Positions 25,586-33,962 of a stretch of 64,000 bases of DNA are shown piece by piece. Position 1 is the stretch's first letter. Each line of letters begins with the position of its first letter. A program made the translations under genes and the position numbers. Source of the stretch: JAJDOD01 sp050299835. Lineage in GTDB: Bacteria; Pseudomonadota; Alphaproteobacteria; Rhodobacterales; Rhodobacteraceae. The notes under the pieces were generated by a model, which saw nothing but the letters and a program-made list of their open reading frames with translations, ran no database searches and had not been told where the DNA came from. The stretch lies in contig JBNKWP010000004.1 of the NCBI GenBank assembly GCA_050299835.1, forward strand, positions 124,001 through 188,000. Direction: 5' to 3'.

Positions 25586-26850
25586 TCGCCCGGCACCCGC
25601 TCGATCTTCGCACCGACCGCGCCCAGCTTTTCCTCGACATGCTCATAGCCCCGGTCCAGGTGATAGACCCGGTTCACCACCGTCTCCCCTTCAGCCGCCA
25701 GTCCCGCCAGGATCAGAGACACCGAAGCCCGCAAATCCGTCGCCATCACCGGCGCGCCCTTCAGACGCTCGACGCCCGTGACCGTCGCCATGCCCCCGTG
25801 GATTTCCACATCCGCGCCCATTCGCAACAATTCAGGGGCATGCATAAACCGGTTCTCGAAGATCGTCTCCTCCAGGTGGCTCACGCCGTCCGCCGTGCAC
25901 AGCAGAGCCATCATCTGCGCCTGCAGATCGGTCGGAAAGCCCGGAAACGGCTCGGTGGTCACATCGATAGCCGAGACCCGCCCGTTCTTCCGCGCCACTT
26001 TCAAGCCGCCCGCGGTTTCCTCAACCGCGATCCCCGCCTCGTCCAGCTTCTCGGCAAAGGCCGCCACTAGATCGAGCCGCCCGCCAAGGCATTCCACCTC
26101 GCCGCCGCAGATCGCCGGCGCCAGCATGTAAGTGCCCAGCTCGATCCGGTCGGTCACCACCGCATGGGTAGCCCCCCCCAGCCGGTCCACGCCTTCGATG
26201 GTGATGGTCGAGGTTCCGGCCCCCTCGATCCTCGCGCCCATCTTGGTCAGGCAGGCAGCAAGATCGACGATCTCCGGCTCCCGCGCCGCGTTCGCGATCA
26301 CCGTCGTGCCCTTGGCCAGCGTCGCCGCCATCAGCACGTTCTCGGTCGCACCGACGGAGGCAAAGCGCAACGGCACCTTCGCCCCTTTCAGCCCTCCGGA
26401 CGTCTTCGCATGAAGATACCCGTCCCTCAGTTCGATCTCCGCCCCCATCGCCTCAAGCGCGGTGACGTGAATATCCATCGGCCGCGCCCCGATCGCACAG
26501 CCCCCCGGCAGCGACACAACCGCATGCCCCTCCCGCGCCAGCAAAGGCCCCAGCACAAGGTTCGACGCCCGCATTTTCCGTACGATGTCATAATCGGCGG
26601 TTGTATTGATCGGCCCCAGCGAGGACATGGCGATCACCCGCCCGTCCTGCAGGCTCTGCACCTCCGAGCCCAGTGACTGCAGCAACTGCGTCATCGTACT
26701 GATATCCGACAGGCGCGGCGCGTTCATCAGCGTCAGCGGCTCCTCGGTCAGAAGCGTCGCCGGCATCAGCGCCAGACAGGCATTCTTCGCGCCCGCGATC
26801 TCGATCGAGCCGCGCAGTTCCGCGCCGCCGGTCACAACGATTGAATCCAT
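25582..26850 (-). CDS. murA: UDP-N-acetylglucosamine 1-carboxyvinyltransferase
   Basis: 422 residues, first committed step of peptidoglycan synthesis. KNACLALMPATLL (near 22) carries the conserved Lys-Asn pair. The catalytic-loop Cys sits in LPGGCAIGARP near residue 117, so the enzyme is the Cys type. The C-terminal repeat of the inside-out barrel is complete. It is translationally coupled to a 48-residue gene upstream (TGATG) and overlaps DUF2948 downstream. Confidence 0.97.
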   Translation of the reverse strand: MDSIVVTGGAELRGSIEIAGAKNACLALMPATLLTEEPLTLMNAPRLSDISTMTQLLQSLGSEVQSLQDGRVIAMSSLGPINTTADYDIVRKMRASNLVLGPLLAREGHAVVSLPGGCAIGARPMDIHVTALEAMGAEIELRDGYLHAKTSGGLKGAKVPLRFASVGATENVLMAATLAKGTTVIANAAREPEIVDLAACLTKMGARIEGAGTSTITIEGVDRLGGATHAVVTDRIELGTYMLAPAICGGEVECLGGRLDLVAAFAEKLDEAGIAVEETAGGLKVARKNGRVSAIDVTTEPFPGFPTDLQAQMMALLCTADGVSHLEETIFENRFMHAPELLRMGADVEIHGGMATVTGVERLKGAPVMATDLRASVSLILAGLAAEGETVVNRVYHLDRGYEHVEEKLGAVGAKIERVPGE

Positions 26851-26996
26851 CAGCCTGCCTTCTCGTTCTTCTTGTCCCCACCCCGCGCGTTCGCCTGCGC
26901 CTTACGCCGCGACAAATTCGCCTTCAGCGCCGCTTTCAGCCGGTCTTCGCGGGTCTCGCCCTTTGCCGGCTTGTCCGGGGTCGGTTTCCTGCTCAT
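26850..26996 (-). CDS. Small basic protein upstream of murA
   Basis: 48 residues beginning MSRKPTPDKPAKGETRED and ending GGDKKNEKAG. Very rich in Lys, Arg and Ala, with a predicted central helix (RLKAALKANLSRRKAQ). The stop overlaps the murA ATG by one base, so ribosomes could pass directly into murA. Codon bias is consistent with coding. No known family comes to mind. Confidence 0.65.
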   Translation of the reverse strand: MSRKPTPDKPAKGETREDRLKAALKANLSRRKAQANARGGDKKNEKAG

Positions 26997-27077
26997 GGGC
27001 GTTCCTTACCGCACGGGGTAAAAACCGTCCAGATAACCCTTGCGCGGTCCAGATTTTGAAAGTATCCCGCGCCACGC

Positions 27078-27152
<75 letters not shown>

Positions 27153-27288
27153 GAAATTCTCCGACACATGCTCCTGTCCGGAACCCGTTCGGCACCTTGG
27201 AGTTCACCCAACAGCAGGTCCCGACGGGCGACGTGAACGTGAACCGCGTTCTTCATCGGCACCTCGGGCAACGGGACAAGGCGACCAC

Positions 27289-28062
27289 ATGGAAATCGAC
27301 ATCAACGTGCACCTGGACTACCAGCTCGCAGGTCCAAGCGACATGCTCCTGCAGATCGAGGTGCCCGATCTGCCCGATCAGACGCTTTTGTCGTCGAACC
27401 TCGTCACCTCCACGATGGACCATTTCGCGCGCGTTCCCGCCGATGACGGCATTGGGGAGCGTATCTGGCTGCAGAGCGATGACGTACTCCGCTGCGATTA
27501 TTCCGCGCGTGTCCGCATCAACCGGCCCGCACCCGACATTTCCACCCTGCAAGCCACCCCGCCGCATCTTCTGCCCGGCGACGTTGTGCGGTACCTCATG
27601 CCGTCCCGGTATTGCCCTTCCGACGAATTCCAGTCCTTCGTGGCTGCGGAATTTTCGTCTCTCGATGGAGGGGCCAAAATCGCAGCCATGCGCGACTGGA
27701 TCGCGAACGCCTTTACCTACGTGCCCGGTTCAAGCAACGCCCAGACCACCGCGCTTGACAGCTTCGTCCAGCGTCAGGGCATTTGCCGCGACTACGCCCA
27801 TGTCTTGATCACCCTGGCCCGCGCCTCGGCGATCCCGGCCCGGTTTGCCAGCGTCTACGCCCCCGGTGTCACGCCGCAGGATTTTCATGCCGTTGCTGAG
27901 GTCTATATCGACGGCGACTGGCATCTCGTCGACCCCACCGAGATGGCAACTGCCAGTACCATCGCGCGGATCGGCGTGGGACCGGACGCCTCTGGCGTCG
28001 CCTTTCTCAGCATCTTCGGACAGGCAACCCTGATTGCGCAGACGGTGAACGTGACGGAGTGA
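27289..28062 (+). CDS. Transglutaminase-like domain protein
   Basis: 257 residues. The C-terminal transglutaminase/protease fold carries the triad Cys in GICRDYAHV (near 165), His in DFHAVAEVY (near 200) and Asp in LVDPTEM (near 215). The N-terminal half is a beta domain typical of this bacterial group. No signal peptide, so probably cytoplasmic. Likely an amidohydrolase or protease rather than a crosslinker, but unproven. The 130-bp region after tRNA-Thr holds its promoter. Confidence 0.88.
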   Translation: MEIDINVHLDYQLAGPSDMLLQIEVPDLPDQTLLSSNLVTSTMDHFARVPADDGIGERIWLQSDDVLRCDYSARVRINRPAPDISTLQATPPHLLPGDVVRYLMPSRYCPSDEFQSFVAAEFSSLDGGAKIAAMRDWIANAFTYVPGSSNAQTTALDSFVQRQGICRDYAHVLITLARASAIPARFASVYAPGVTPQDFHAVAEVYIDGDWHLVDPTEMATASTIARIGVGPDASGVAFLSIFGQATLIAQTVNVTE

Positions 28063-28171
28063 CTCCGCCCGGGGACCCCGCCGCATCCGCCACCAGCATT
28101 GCACCCTTCGCCGGACCGCATCGGAATCCTTCCGAGCGCGTGCGCAGACAGCACAGCGTCTCTGAGACGAC

Positions 28172-28567
28172 TCAATCCGCGACAACCGCATCGACCTCGA
28201 TCTCGACCAGCCATTCCGGATTCACGAACCGATTGATCGCCATGATCGTATCGACGGGACGAGACTCCCGGCAGTACTCCTTCCGCGCCTCGATAGCCGG
28301 CTTCCAGTTCTCGATATCAGTCAGGATAACCCGCGTGCGCACGACATCCTGCAGCCCCGAGCCCGCCTGCTCCAACGCCGCCTTGATAATCTCGAAGCAC
28401 TGCTTGGTCTGTACGTAAACATCGCCAACGCCGACGGTCTTCCCGTCGCTGTCCACTGGCGCGGTCCCGCCAACCGAAATGTAAGGTCCAACTCGGACGG
28501 CACGGCTGAACCCCACAATTTCCTCCATCGGATTGCCGTTCGAGATCAGTTGTCGCTGAAGAGGCAT
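28172..28567 (-). CDS. RidA family protein
   Basis: 131 residues from MPLQRQLISNGNP, preceded by GGGAG. Trimeric Rid/YjgF fold with the segment VRTRVILTDIENW near residue 75 containing the Arg that, in RidA, stabilises enamine/imine substrates. The C-terminal part ends LVEIEVDAVVAD. Deaminates reactive imines or a related substrate. The upstream open frame to 28687 lacks conserved sequence. Confidence 0.88.
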   Translation of the reverse strand: MPLQRQLISNGNPMEEIVGFSRAVRVGPYISVGGTAPVDSDGKTVGVGDVYVQTKQCFEIIKAALEQAGSGLQDVVRTRVILTDIENWKPAIEARKEYCRESRPVDTIMAINRFVNPEWLVEIEVDAVVAD

Positions 28568-28640
28568 CGCTTTGGCTCCCTGAATGCTTGAGCCAAGCCT
28601 ATTCGACGAAAACCTGAAAGTCCGCTGTATTGTGCTTGCC

Positions 28641-29033
28641 TTACTGCACCCGCCGCCAGCTTTGCCCCCGGCAAATCCCCAGCACACAACCCGACACTTT
28701 CAGAACCGCCCCGTTCAGCTCCATCCGCGAGTTGTAGGTCTTGTCCCGGTCCGGCGCCCAGATCTTGCCTCCGCCGTACTTGCCACCGCCCTTGGCCTCC
28801 ATCCCCCAGATCATCCGCTTGCCCACCGTGTCGCTCTCGACCGGCTGGCCGGACGCATCGAAGGCCTTGCGGATCACCCCGCAAATCTCCGACTCGCATT
28901 GGTAAATCTCCACATGCGCGAAACTGCCGGAATCCCCCGGCTGGGTCTGATAGGTGCCCAGAACCGGATCGGCGGCCAGCGCCGGGCCTGCCAGAAATGC
29001 AGCAACCAAAGAAGTCAGAAGAATGTGTTTCAT
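28641..29033 (-). CDS. DUF2147 family secreted protein
   Basis: 130 residues. A clear signal peptide (MKHILLTSLVAAFLAGPALA) precedes a small beta-barrel-like domain of DUF2147 with GTYQTQPGD, four Cys (QCESEICG, GCVLGICRG) and a final GQSWRRVQ. Exported to the periplasm; the paired cysteines suggest disulfides. Divergent from hisA. Function unknown. Confidence 0.85.
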   Translation of the reverse strand: MKHILLTSLVAAFLAGPALAADPVLGTYQTQPGDSGSFAHVEIYQCESEICGVIRKAFDASGQPVESDTVGKRMIWGMEAKGGGKYGGGKIWAPDRDKTYNSRMELNGAVLKVSGCVLGICRGQSWRRVQ

Positions 29034-29176
29034 ATAGTCCTCCCTTTGAAACTGCCGCAGACACTGCCCACCTGCCCCAGCGTCAGGCAAGCGTGACGTA
29101 GCGGCGCGAACACCCCCTTGCCGTTCTCCGCCCAAACCGCCAAACACACCGCGCGACAAAACCGGAGCCAGGCCCC

Positions 29177-29896
29177 ATGATCCTCTACCCCGCCATCGAC
29201 CTCAAAGACGGCCAATGCGTGCGCCTCCTGAAAGGCGAGATGGACGCCGCCACCGTCTTCAATGACGACCCCGGCGCGCAAGGAGCAGCCTTCCAGGCGG
29301 CGGGCGCGGAATGGCTCCACATCGTTGATCTGAACGGCGCCTTCGCGGGCGAACCGGTCAACGGCGCGGCGGTCGAAAGCATTCTCTCGGCGCTCACCAT
29401 CCCCGCCCAACTCGGCGGCGGCATCCGCGACATGGCCACGATCGAGGCATGGCTCGCGAAAGGCCTCGCCCGCGTCATCCTCGGCACGGTCGCCGTCGAA
29501 AACCCCGACCTCGTCCGCGAGGCCGCCCGCGCTTTCCCCGGCCAGGTGGCCGTGGGTCTCGACGCCCGCAATGGCAAGGTCGCCACCCGCGGCTGGGCCG
29601 AAGAAACCGAGATGACCGTCACCGACCTCGCAAAAGCCTTCGAAGACGCCGGCATTGCCGCCATCATCTACACCGATATCGACCGCGACGGTGCAATGGG
29701 CGGCCCCAACATCGCCGCGACCGAAGCGCTGGCCCGCGCCACCTCTGTCCCGGTGATCGCAAGCGGAGGCGTCGCCTCGATGGACGACCTGATCGCCCTG
29801 CGCGACACGCAAGTGATCTCCGGCGCGATTTCGGGCCGGGCGCTCTACGACGGTGCCATCGACCTCGGCCAGGCGCTCGCCGCCCTCAAGGCTTGA
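29177..29896 (+). CDS. hisA: ProFAR isomerase HisA
   Basis: 239 residues, half-barrel-duplicated TIM barrel. The catalytic Asp of the first half is in AIDLKDGQCVRL (near 8) and that of the second half in VGLDARNGKVATRGW (near 128), with phosphate-binding glycines in VIASGGVASM (near 195). Converts ProFAR to PRFAR in histidine synthesis. hisF and hisE, frequent neighbours, are absent; the next sequence is a 17-codon ORF and a SEC-C miniprotein. Confidence 0.96.
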   Translation: MILYPAIDLKDGQCVRLLKGEMDAATVFNDDPGAQGAAFQAAGAEWLHIVDLNGAFAGEPVNGAAVESILSALTIPAQLGGGIRDMATIEAWLAKGLARVILGTVAVENPDLVREAARAFPGQVAVGLDARNGKVATRGWAEETEMTVTDLAKAFEDAGIAAIIYTDIDRDGAMGGPNIAATEALARATSVPVIASGGVASMDDLIALRDTQVISGAISGRALYDGAIDLGQALAALKA

Positions 29897-29949
29897 TCGA
29901 CACGGCGCAACCGGCTACCCCGCCCCCCTCGCAACCGATGGAGGATCAA

Positions 29950-30003
29950 ATGGCCATCCGTATCAAACCCGAAGATCGCGCCTCCTTTCGAGGTCACGTC
30001 TAA
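29950..30003 (+). CDS. 17-codon ORF after hisA, possible gene remnant
   Basis: ATG preceded by a perfect GGAGG five bases away, encoding MAIRIKPEDRASFRGHV then TAA. The strong ribosome site on such a short frame suggests either a leader peptide for the SEC-C gene just downstream or the start of a gene that lost its body. No homolog known to me. Confidence 0.35.
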   Translation: MAIRIKPEDRASFRGHV

Positions 30004-30068
30004 GCGACGCAAATCCTTCCCATCCGAAACCCGCGTGAAAACCGGCATCCGCACGGTGCGCGGGCGAT

Positions 30069-30191
30069 GTGGAACTCACCGAAAAACTCGGACGCAACGA
30101 TCCCTGCCCCTGCGGCTCCGGCAAACGCTTCAAAGGCTGCTGCCTCCGTACTGGCCGCTATGACGGGTCGGAACGGGATCATTACTTTTAG
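30069..30191 (+). CDS. SEC-C metal-binding miniprotein
   Basis: 40 residues from GTG 30069: VELTEKLGRNDPCPCGSGKR then FKGCC and a tail ending DHYF. The C-P-C-G-S-G-x7-CC pattern is the SEC-C zinc motif, normally found at the C-terminus of SecA. Here it makes up nearly the whole protein. An in-frame stop at 30036 and no ATG fix a GTG start, so it may be translated weakly or be the tail of a broken gene. A strong hairpin follows at 30210-30233. Confidence 0.6.
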   Translation: MELTEKLGRNDPCPCGSGKRFKGCCLRTGRYDGSERDHYF

Positions 30192-30209
30192 AGACCGATA
30201 GCAAGGTCG

Positions 30210-30233
30210 ATGGCCTGGCGGCAGCCGGGCCAT
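30210..30233. terminator. Hairpin after the SEC-C gene
   Basis: ATGGCC-T-GGC-GGCA-GCC-G-GGCCAT forms a 9-bp stem with one mismatch and a tetraloop, 19 bp past the SEC-C stop. There is no T run, so termination is only suggested. Confidence 0.4.
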
Positions 30234-30339
30234 CTCATGACAAGGCACCGCGCCGTCTTCCCGACGATCAACCAGGAAAAATCCAGCTCTTCACCTTGTC
30301 GAAAATACGCATCGCGACGTGGCGGGACCGCGAAACACG

Positions 30340-30567
30340 TCAGTCTTTCTTGGATGCCTCCGGGTCCGCCTTTCCCACGCCCCGGAACACCGCCCGGAAC
30401 GGCAGCGCCCAGAGAAACCCCAGCCCGACATAGACCATCAGCTCCACCAGGAAATGAGGCCGGTCGAGCCAGCCCACCACCGTCACAGCCGCCACGATGT
30501 AAAGCGGCAGACCGATCAACAGGATCACAAGCGACCAGCGCCGCCGGGCTTTATAGGAAAGTGCCAT
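30340..30567 (-). CDS. DUF2842 family membrane protein
   Basis: 75 residues. Two transmembrane helices (about 12-33 and 40-60) joined by GWLDRPHFLVEL, a layout typical of the DUF2842 family of alphaproteobacteria. The C-terminus is charged and cytoplasmic. Stands alone; function unknown. Confidence 0.82.
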   Translation of the reverse strand: MALSYKARRRWSLVILLIGLPLYIVAAVTVVGWLDRPHFLVELMVYVGLGFLWALPFRAVFRGVGKADPEASKKD

Positions 30568-30682
30568 ACCGCCCTTATGGGCCGCTCCACCGCAGGGTCA
30601 AGCCACCGAGCACACCCGGCGGCAGTCAAAAAATAGCCCGATTCCACGGAGACACTCGACATCCGAACCAGCGGAGACCGAC

Positions 30683-31000
30683 ATGACGGAGCAGACAGAC
30701 TTCATCGCCCAGGCCAGACAGGCGTCCGAGGCCGAACGCCAGTCACTGGAACGCGAGATCGCGCTCGACCGCACCAGTCTGTTCTTCTCCCGCCGTGGTC
30801 ATGGTGCTAAACACGCGCTTCTCGAAATGCTCGTCGATATGATGTCCCATTTCTGGATGGCGCTCTTTCCGATCCTGCTCGTCGGCGGCATCATCGTCTT
30901 CGCCGTCGCCCAGGCCTTCGGCATCAGCATCTGGGGCGCGATCACGCTGATCGCGGTCGTGGCCGCCGTCCTTCTCACCATCGGTCAGGGCCTGCGCTGA
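30683..31000 (+). CDS. Hypothetical membrane protein
   Basis: 105 residues. A charged helical N-terminal half (about 1-45, many Glu/Arg) is followed by two hydrophobic helices (about 57-75 and 80-102). Good G/C third-position bias supports coding. A dispersed repeat starts 11 bp after the stop. No family recognised. Confidence 0.7.
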   Translation: MTEQTDFIAQARQASEAERQSLEREIALDRTSLFFSRRGHGAKHALLEMLVDMMSHFWMALFPILLVGGIIVFAVAQAFGISIWGAITLIAVVAAVLLTIGQGLR

Positions 31001-31010
31001 ACCTGCCCCT

Positions 31011-31120
31011 CATCCTGTCGAAAATACTCCGGGGTGAGCGGCGTCTCGGAAAAGGTCCAGTGGACCTTTTCAGCCGCGAACGCGCGTGCAACGCGCCGGA
31101 TCGCCCAGGGGCAGAGCCCC
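31011..31120. repeat. Dispersed intergenic repeat, copy 2
   Basis: CATCCTGTCGAAAATACTCC, then GGGGTGAGCGGCG, CTCGGAAAAGGTCC and the hairpin arm GGACCTTTT followed by CAGCCGCGAACGCGCG, as in the copy at 17761. Ends in a CAGGGGCAGAGCCCC stretch. Lies in the gap between the small membrane protein and the end of purA. Confidence 0.85.
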
Positions 31121-31133
31121 TCGCTGCCAACTC

Positions 31134-32429
31134 TCAATCCGCAAAAGGATCGGTCACCAGGATCGTATCCTCCCGCTCCGGCGACGTGGACAGCAAAGCC
31201 ACCGGACACTGGATCAACTCCTCGATCCGCCGCACATATTTGATCGCCTCGCCCGGCAGATCGGCCCAGCTTCGCGCCCCCGCCGTGGATTCGCTCCACC
31301 CCGGCATGGTCTCGTAAACCGGCACCGCGCGGGCCTGCCGGTCCGCCGCCGTCGGCAAGTAGTCCAGCACCTCGCCGTCCAGCTCGTAGCCCACGCAGAT
31401 CTTCAACTCCTCGAACCCGTCCAGCACATCGAGCTTGGTCAGCGCGATGCCCGACACGCCCGAGGTGGCGCAGGTCTGGCGCACCAGCACCGCATCGAAC
31501 CAGCCGCAGCGGCGTTTCCGGCCCGTGGTGGTCCCGAACTCATGCCCCTGCCGGCCCAGCCGCTCGCCATCCTCATCCAGAAGCTCGGTCGGAAAAGGTC
31601 CCTCGCCCACGCGCGTCGTGTAAGCCTTCACGATCCCCAGCACGAAGTCGATCGATCCCGGCCCGATCCCCGTGCCGGTGGCCGCCTGACCCGAGATCAC
31701 GTTGGAGGAGGTCACGAAGGGATAAGTCCCGAAATCAATGTCCAGAAGCGCCCCCTGCGCCCCCTCGAACAGAATTCGCTGACCCGCCCGCTTGCGCTCG
31801 TTCAGCACCTTCCAGACCGGCGCCGCGTATTCGAGGATCTTCGGCGCGATCTCTCGCAACTGCGCCACCAGTCCGTCGCGATCCACCGGCTCCAGCCCCA
31901 GACCGCGCCGCAGAGGATCGTGGTGCTGCAAGGCGCGGTCAACGCGGGCCTCCAGCGTCGCCGGATCGGCCAGATCCGCCACCCGGATCACGCGCCGCCC
32001 CACCTTGTCTTCGTAAGCAGGCCCGATCCCGCGACCGGTGGTCCCGATCTTGGTGCCCTTTGACGAGGCTTCCTCCCGCGCCCGGTCCAGCTCGCCATGC
32101 AAAGGCAGGATCAACGGCGTGTTCTCGGCGATCATCAGCGTCTCGGGTGTGATCTCCACACCCTGGCCGCGCACCGTCTCGATCTCCTCGATCAGATGCC
32201 AGGGGTCCAGCACCACACCATTGCCGATGACGGAAAGCTTGCCGCCGCGCACCACGCCCGAGGGCAGCGCGTGCAGCTTGTAAACCTCATCCCCGATGAC
32301 CAGCGTGTGGCCCGCATTGTGACCGCCCTGGAACCGGCAGATCACATCCGCCCGCTCGCTCAGCCAGTCGACGATCTTGCCCTTGCCCTCGTCACCCCAC
32401 TGGGCCCCGACCACCACCACGTTCGCCAT
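31134..32429 (-). CDS. purA: Adenylosuccinate synthetase
   Basis: 431 residues. The N-terminal P-loop GDEGKGK (12-18) starts the IMP-GTP site, QGGHNAGHT follows near 35, the Arg loop GIGPAYEDKVGRR is near 130, and TTGRKRRCGWFD near 300 contacts IMP. Converts IMP and aspartate to adenylosuccinate in AMP synthesis. Monocistronic here, with nearly 400 bp free upstream. Confidence 0.98.
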   Translation of the reverse strand: MANVVVVGAQWGDEGKGKIVDWLSERADVICRFQGGHNAGHTLVIGDEVYKLHALPSGVVRGGKLSVIGNGVVLDPWHLIEEIETVRGQGVEITPETLMIAENTPLILPLHGELDRAREEASSKGTKIGTTGRGIGPAYEDKVGRRVIRVADLADPATLEARVDRALQHHDPLRRGLGLEPVDRDGLVAQLREIAPKILEYAAPVWKVLNERKRAGQRILFEGAQGALLDIDFGTYPFVTSSNVISGQAATGTGIGPGSIDFVLGIVKAYTTRVGEGPFPTELLDEDGERLGRQGHEFGTTTGRKRRCGWFDAVLVRQTCATSGVSGIALTKLDVLDGFEELKICVGYELDGEVLDYLPTAADRQARAVPVYETMPGWSESTAGARSWADLPGEAIKYVRRIEELIQCPVALLSTSPEREDTILVTDPFAD

Positions 32430-32825
32430 AGATCAGCCTTTCGTCAAACCCGTGCCGCTATAGCCGCAAGCCCCAGCCTCGGAAAGAGGAAACCCGGGCT
32501 GCACCCTGCGTCGGATCGTCGTTGGCACCCGCACTGACCGTCCAAGCCATCCACATCTTGTTAACCCGCCCGAACGCACGATGGTACAAAACGGTTTCGG
32601 CCGCCTCTGAAAGACGTACAAATCTCCACCAGATGCCGAATCCGCGAACGTACCATTCACACGCCCGACAGGAACGTGACCGAATCCTGACCGGTGCGGA
32701 CGCAAGCCGTTGACATGCGAACGTACCGGCAAGACACGCTATACGTGACATATTGCACCGCCCTCTTGCCCTGACGTGCCCCCCCGTCTAGGCACAACTC
32801 AACACGTCTCCAGGAGTATGTTCCC
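32430..32825. other. Intergenic region between purA and glpX
   Basis: 396 bp with no convincing gene. Two identical 11-mers GCGAACGTACC occur at 32644-32654 and 32717-32727. TTGACA at 32710-32715 is a possible -35, but a -10 at normal spacing is weak. It must hold the divergent purA and glpX promoters. Confidence 0.5.
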
Positions 32826-33791
32826 ATGGCCGATGCGCCGAAGTTCCACGACAGAATGCTCTCGCTCGGCCTTGCCCGCGTCAGTGAGGCAGCCGCCCTT
32901 GCCTCGGCCCGCCTGATCGGACGCGGCGATGAAAAGGCCGCCGACCAAGCGGCGGTGAACGCCATGCGGGACCAGTTGAATCAACTGGAAATTCAAGGCG
33001 TTGTGGTCATCGGCGAAGGCGAACGCGACGAAGCCCCGATGCTCTATATCGGTGAGGAAGTTGGCGCCGGCACCGGCCCCGAAGTGGACATCGCGCTCGA
33101 TCCGCTGGAAGGCACAACGCTGACCGCCAAGGACATGCCCAACGCGCTCACCGTGATCGCCATGGGCCCGCGCGGTTCCATGCTTCATGCGCCCGACACC
33201 TATATGGAAAAGCTCGCCATCGGGCCGGGCTTCCGCCCTGGCGTGGTGACGATGGACATGAGCCCCTCCGAACGCGTCTCGGCCCTGGCCTCGGCCAAGG
33301 GCTGCTCAATCGAGGATATTACGGTCTGCGTTCTGGAACGCCCCAGGCACGACGAAATGATCGCCGAGATCCGCACCACCGGAGCCGCTATCCGCTTGAT
33401 AACAGACGGAGATGTCGCCGGCGTCATCCATTGCGCCGAACCCACGACCGGCATCGACATGTATATGGGATCGGGCGGCGCACCCGAGGGCGTGCTGGCT
33501 GCAGCGGCACTGAAATGCATGGGCGGCCAGATGTACGGCAAGCTCGTCTTCCGCAACGATGACGAAAAAGGCCGCGCCAAAAAGGCCGGCATCACCAATT
33601 TCGACCGTGTCTATACCCGCGACGATATGGTGACCGGCGACGTGATCTTCGCCGCAACCGGCGTCACCGATGGCTCGATCCTGGCAGGCATCAAGCGCGA
33701 GCCGGGAGTGCTCACCGCCGAAACCATCCTGATGCGCTCGAAAACTGGCTCCGTCCGCCGCATGATCTACCGCCACCCCATTGAAAATTAA
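32826..33791 (+). CDS. glpX: Class II fructose-1,6-bisphosphatase
   Basis: 321 residues, GlpX family. Metal-binding and catalytic motifs include GVVVIGEGERDEAPMLYIGE (near 55) and DIALDPLEGTT (near 85), with the substrate region GSGGAPEGVLAAAALK near 220. Hydrolyses fructose 1,6-bisphosphate in gluconeogenesis. In many relatives it sits between a homoserine dehydrogenase gene and recJ; only recJ follows here. Confidence 0.96.
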   Translation: MADAPKFHDRMLSLGLARVSEAAALASARLIGRGDEKAADQAAVNAMRDQLNQLEIQGVVVIGEGERDEAPMLYIGEEVGAGTGPEVDIALDPLEGTTLTAKDMPNALTVIAMGPRGSMLHAPDTYMEKLAIGPGFRPGVVTMDMSPSERVSALASAKGCSIEDITVCVLERPRHDEMIAEIRTTGAAIRLITDGDVAGVIHCAEPTTGIDMYMGSGGAPEGVLAAAALKCMGGQMYGKLVFRNDDEKGRAKKAGITNFDRVYTRDDMVTGDVIFAATGVTDGSILAGIKREPGVLTAETILMRSKTGSVRRMIYRHPIEN

Positions 33792-33792
33792 G

Positions 33793-33891
33793 CAAACTCC
33801 GACGCGGAGTTTGACCCGGAAACCGGCCCGGTTTCCGCGACAGCGATTTCCGCGTCGGAAATCGTAGCGGAGTTCGCGTCGAACTCCGCTT
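33793..33891. repeat. Array of four consecutive palindromes between glpX and recJ
   Basis: Four perfect stems follow one another: CAAACTCCG/CGGAGTTTG (33793-33813), CGGAAACCGG/CCGGTTTCCG (33817-33837), CGATTTCCG/CGGAAATCG (33844-33864) and AGCGGAGTTCG/CGAACTCCGCT (33866-33890), three of them with ACG or CGT loops. The last runs into TTTT and could terminate glpX. Stems 1 and 4 share CTCCG/CGGAG, stems 2 and 3 share TTTCCG/CGGAAA. Confidence 0.85.
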
Positions 33892-33962
33892 TTCCCGAAG
33901 CGGTACAACATATACGGTAGGACAATCACCGAAGATCCCCAGCATTTGGTACGCCCCGCGCC

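Noticed and set aside
32433..32751. Two overlapping minus-strand frames of nearly 100 codons upstream of purA
   Set aside because: No codon bias, no ribosome site, Arg/Ser/Cys-rich composition; treated as non-coding promoter region.
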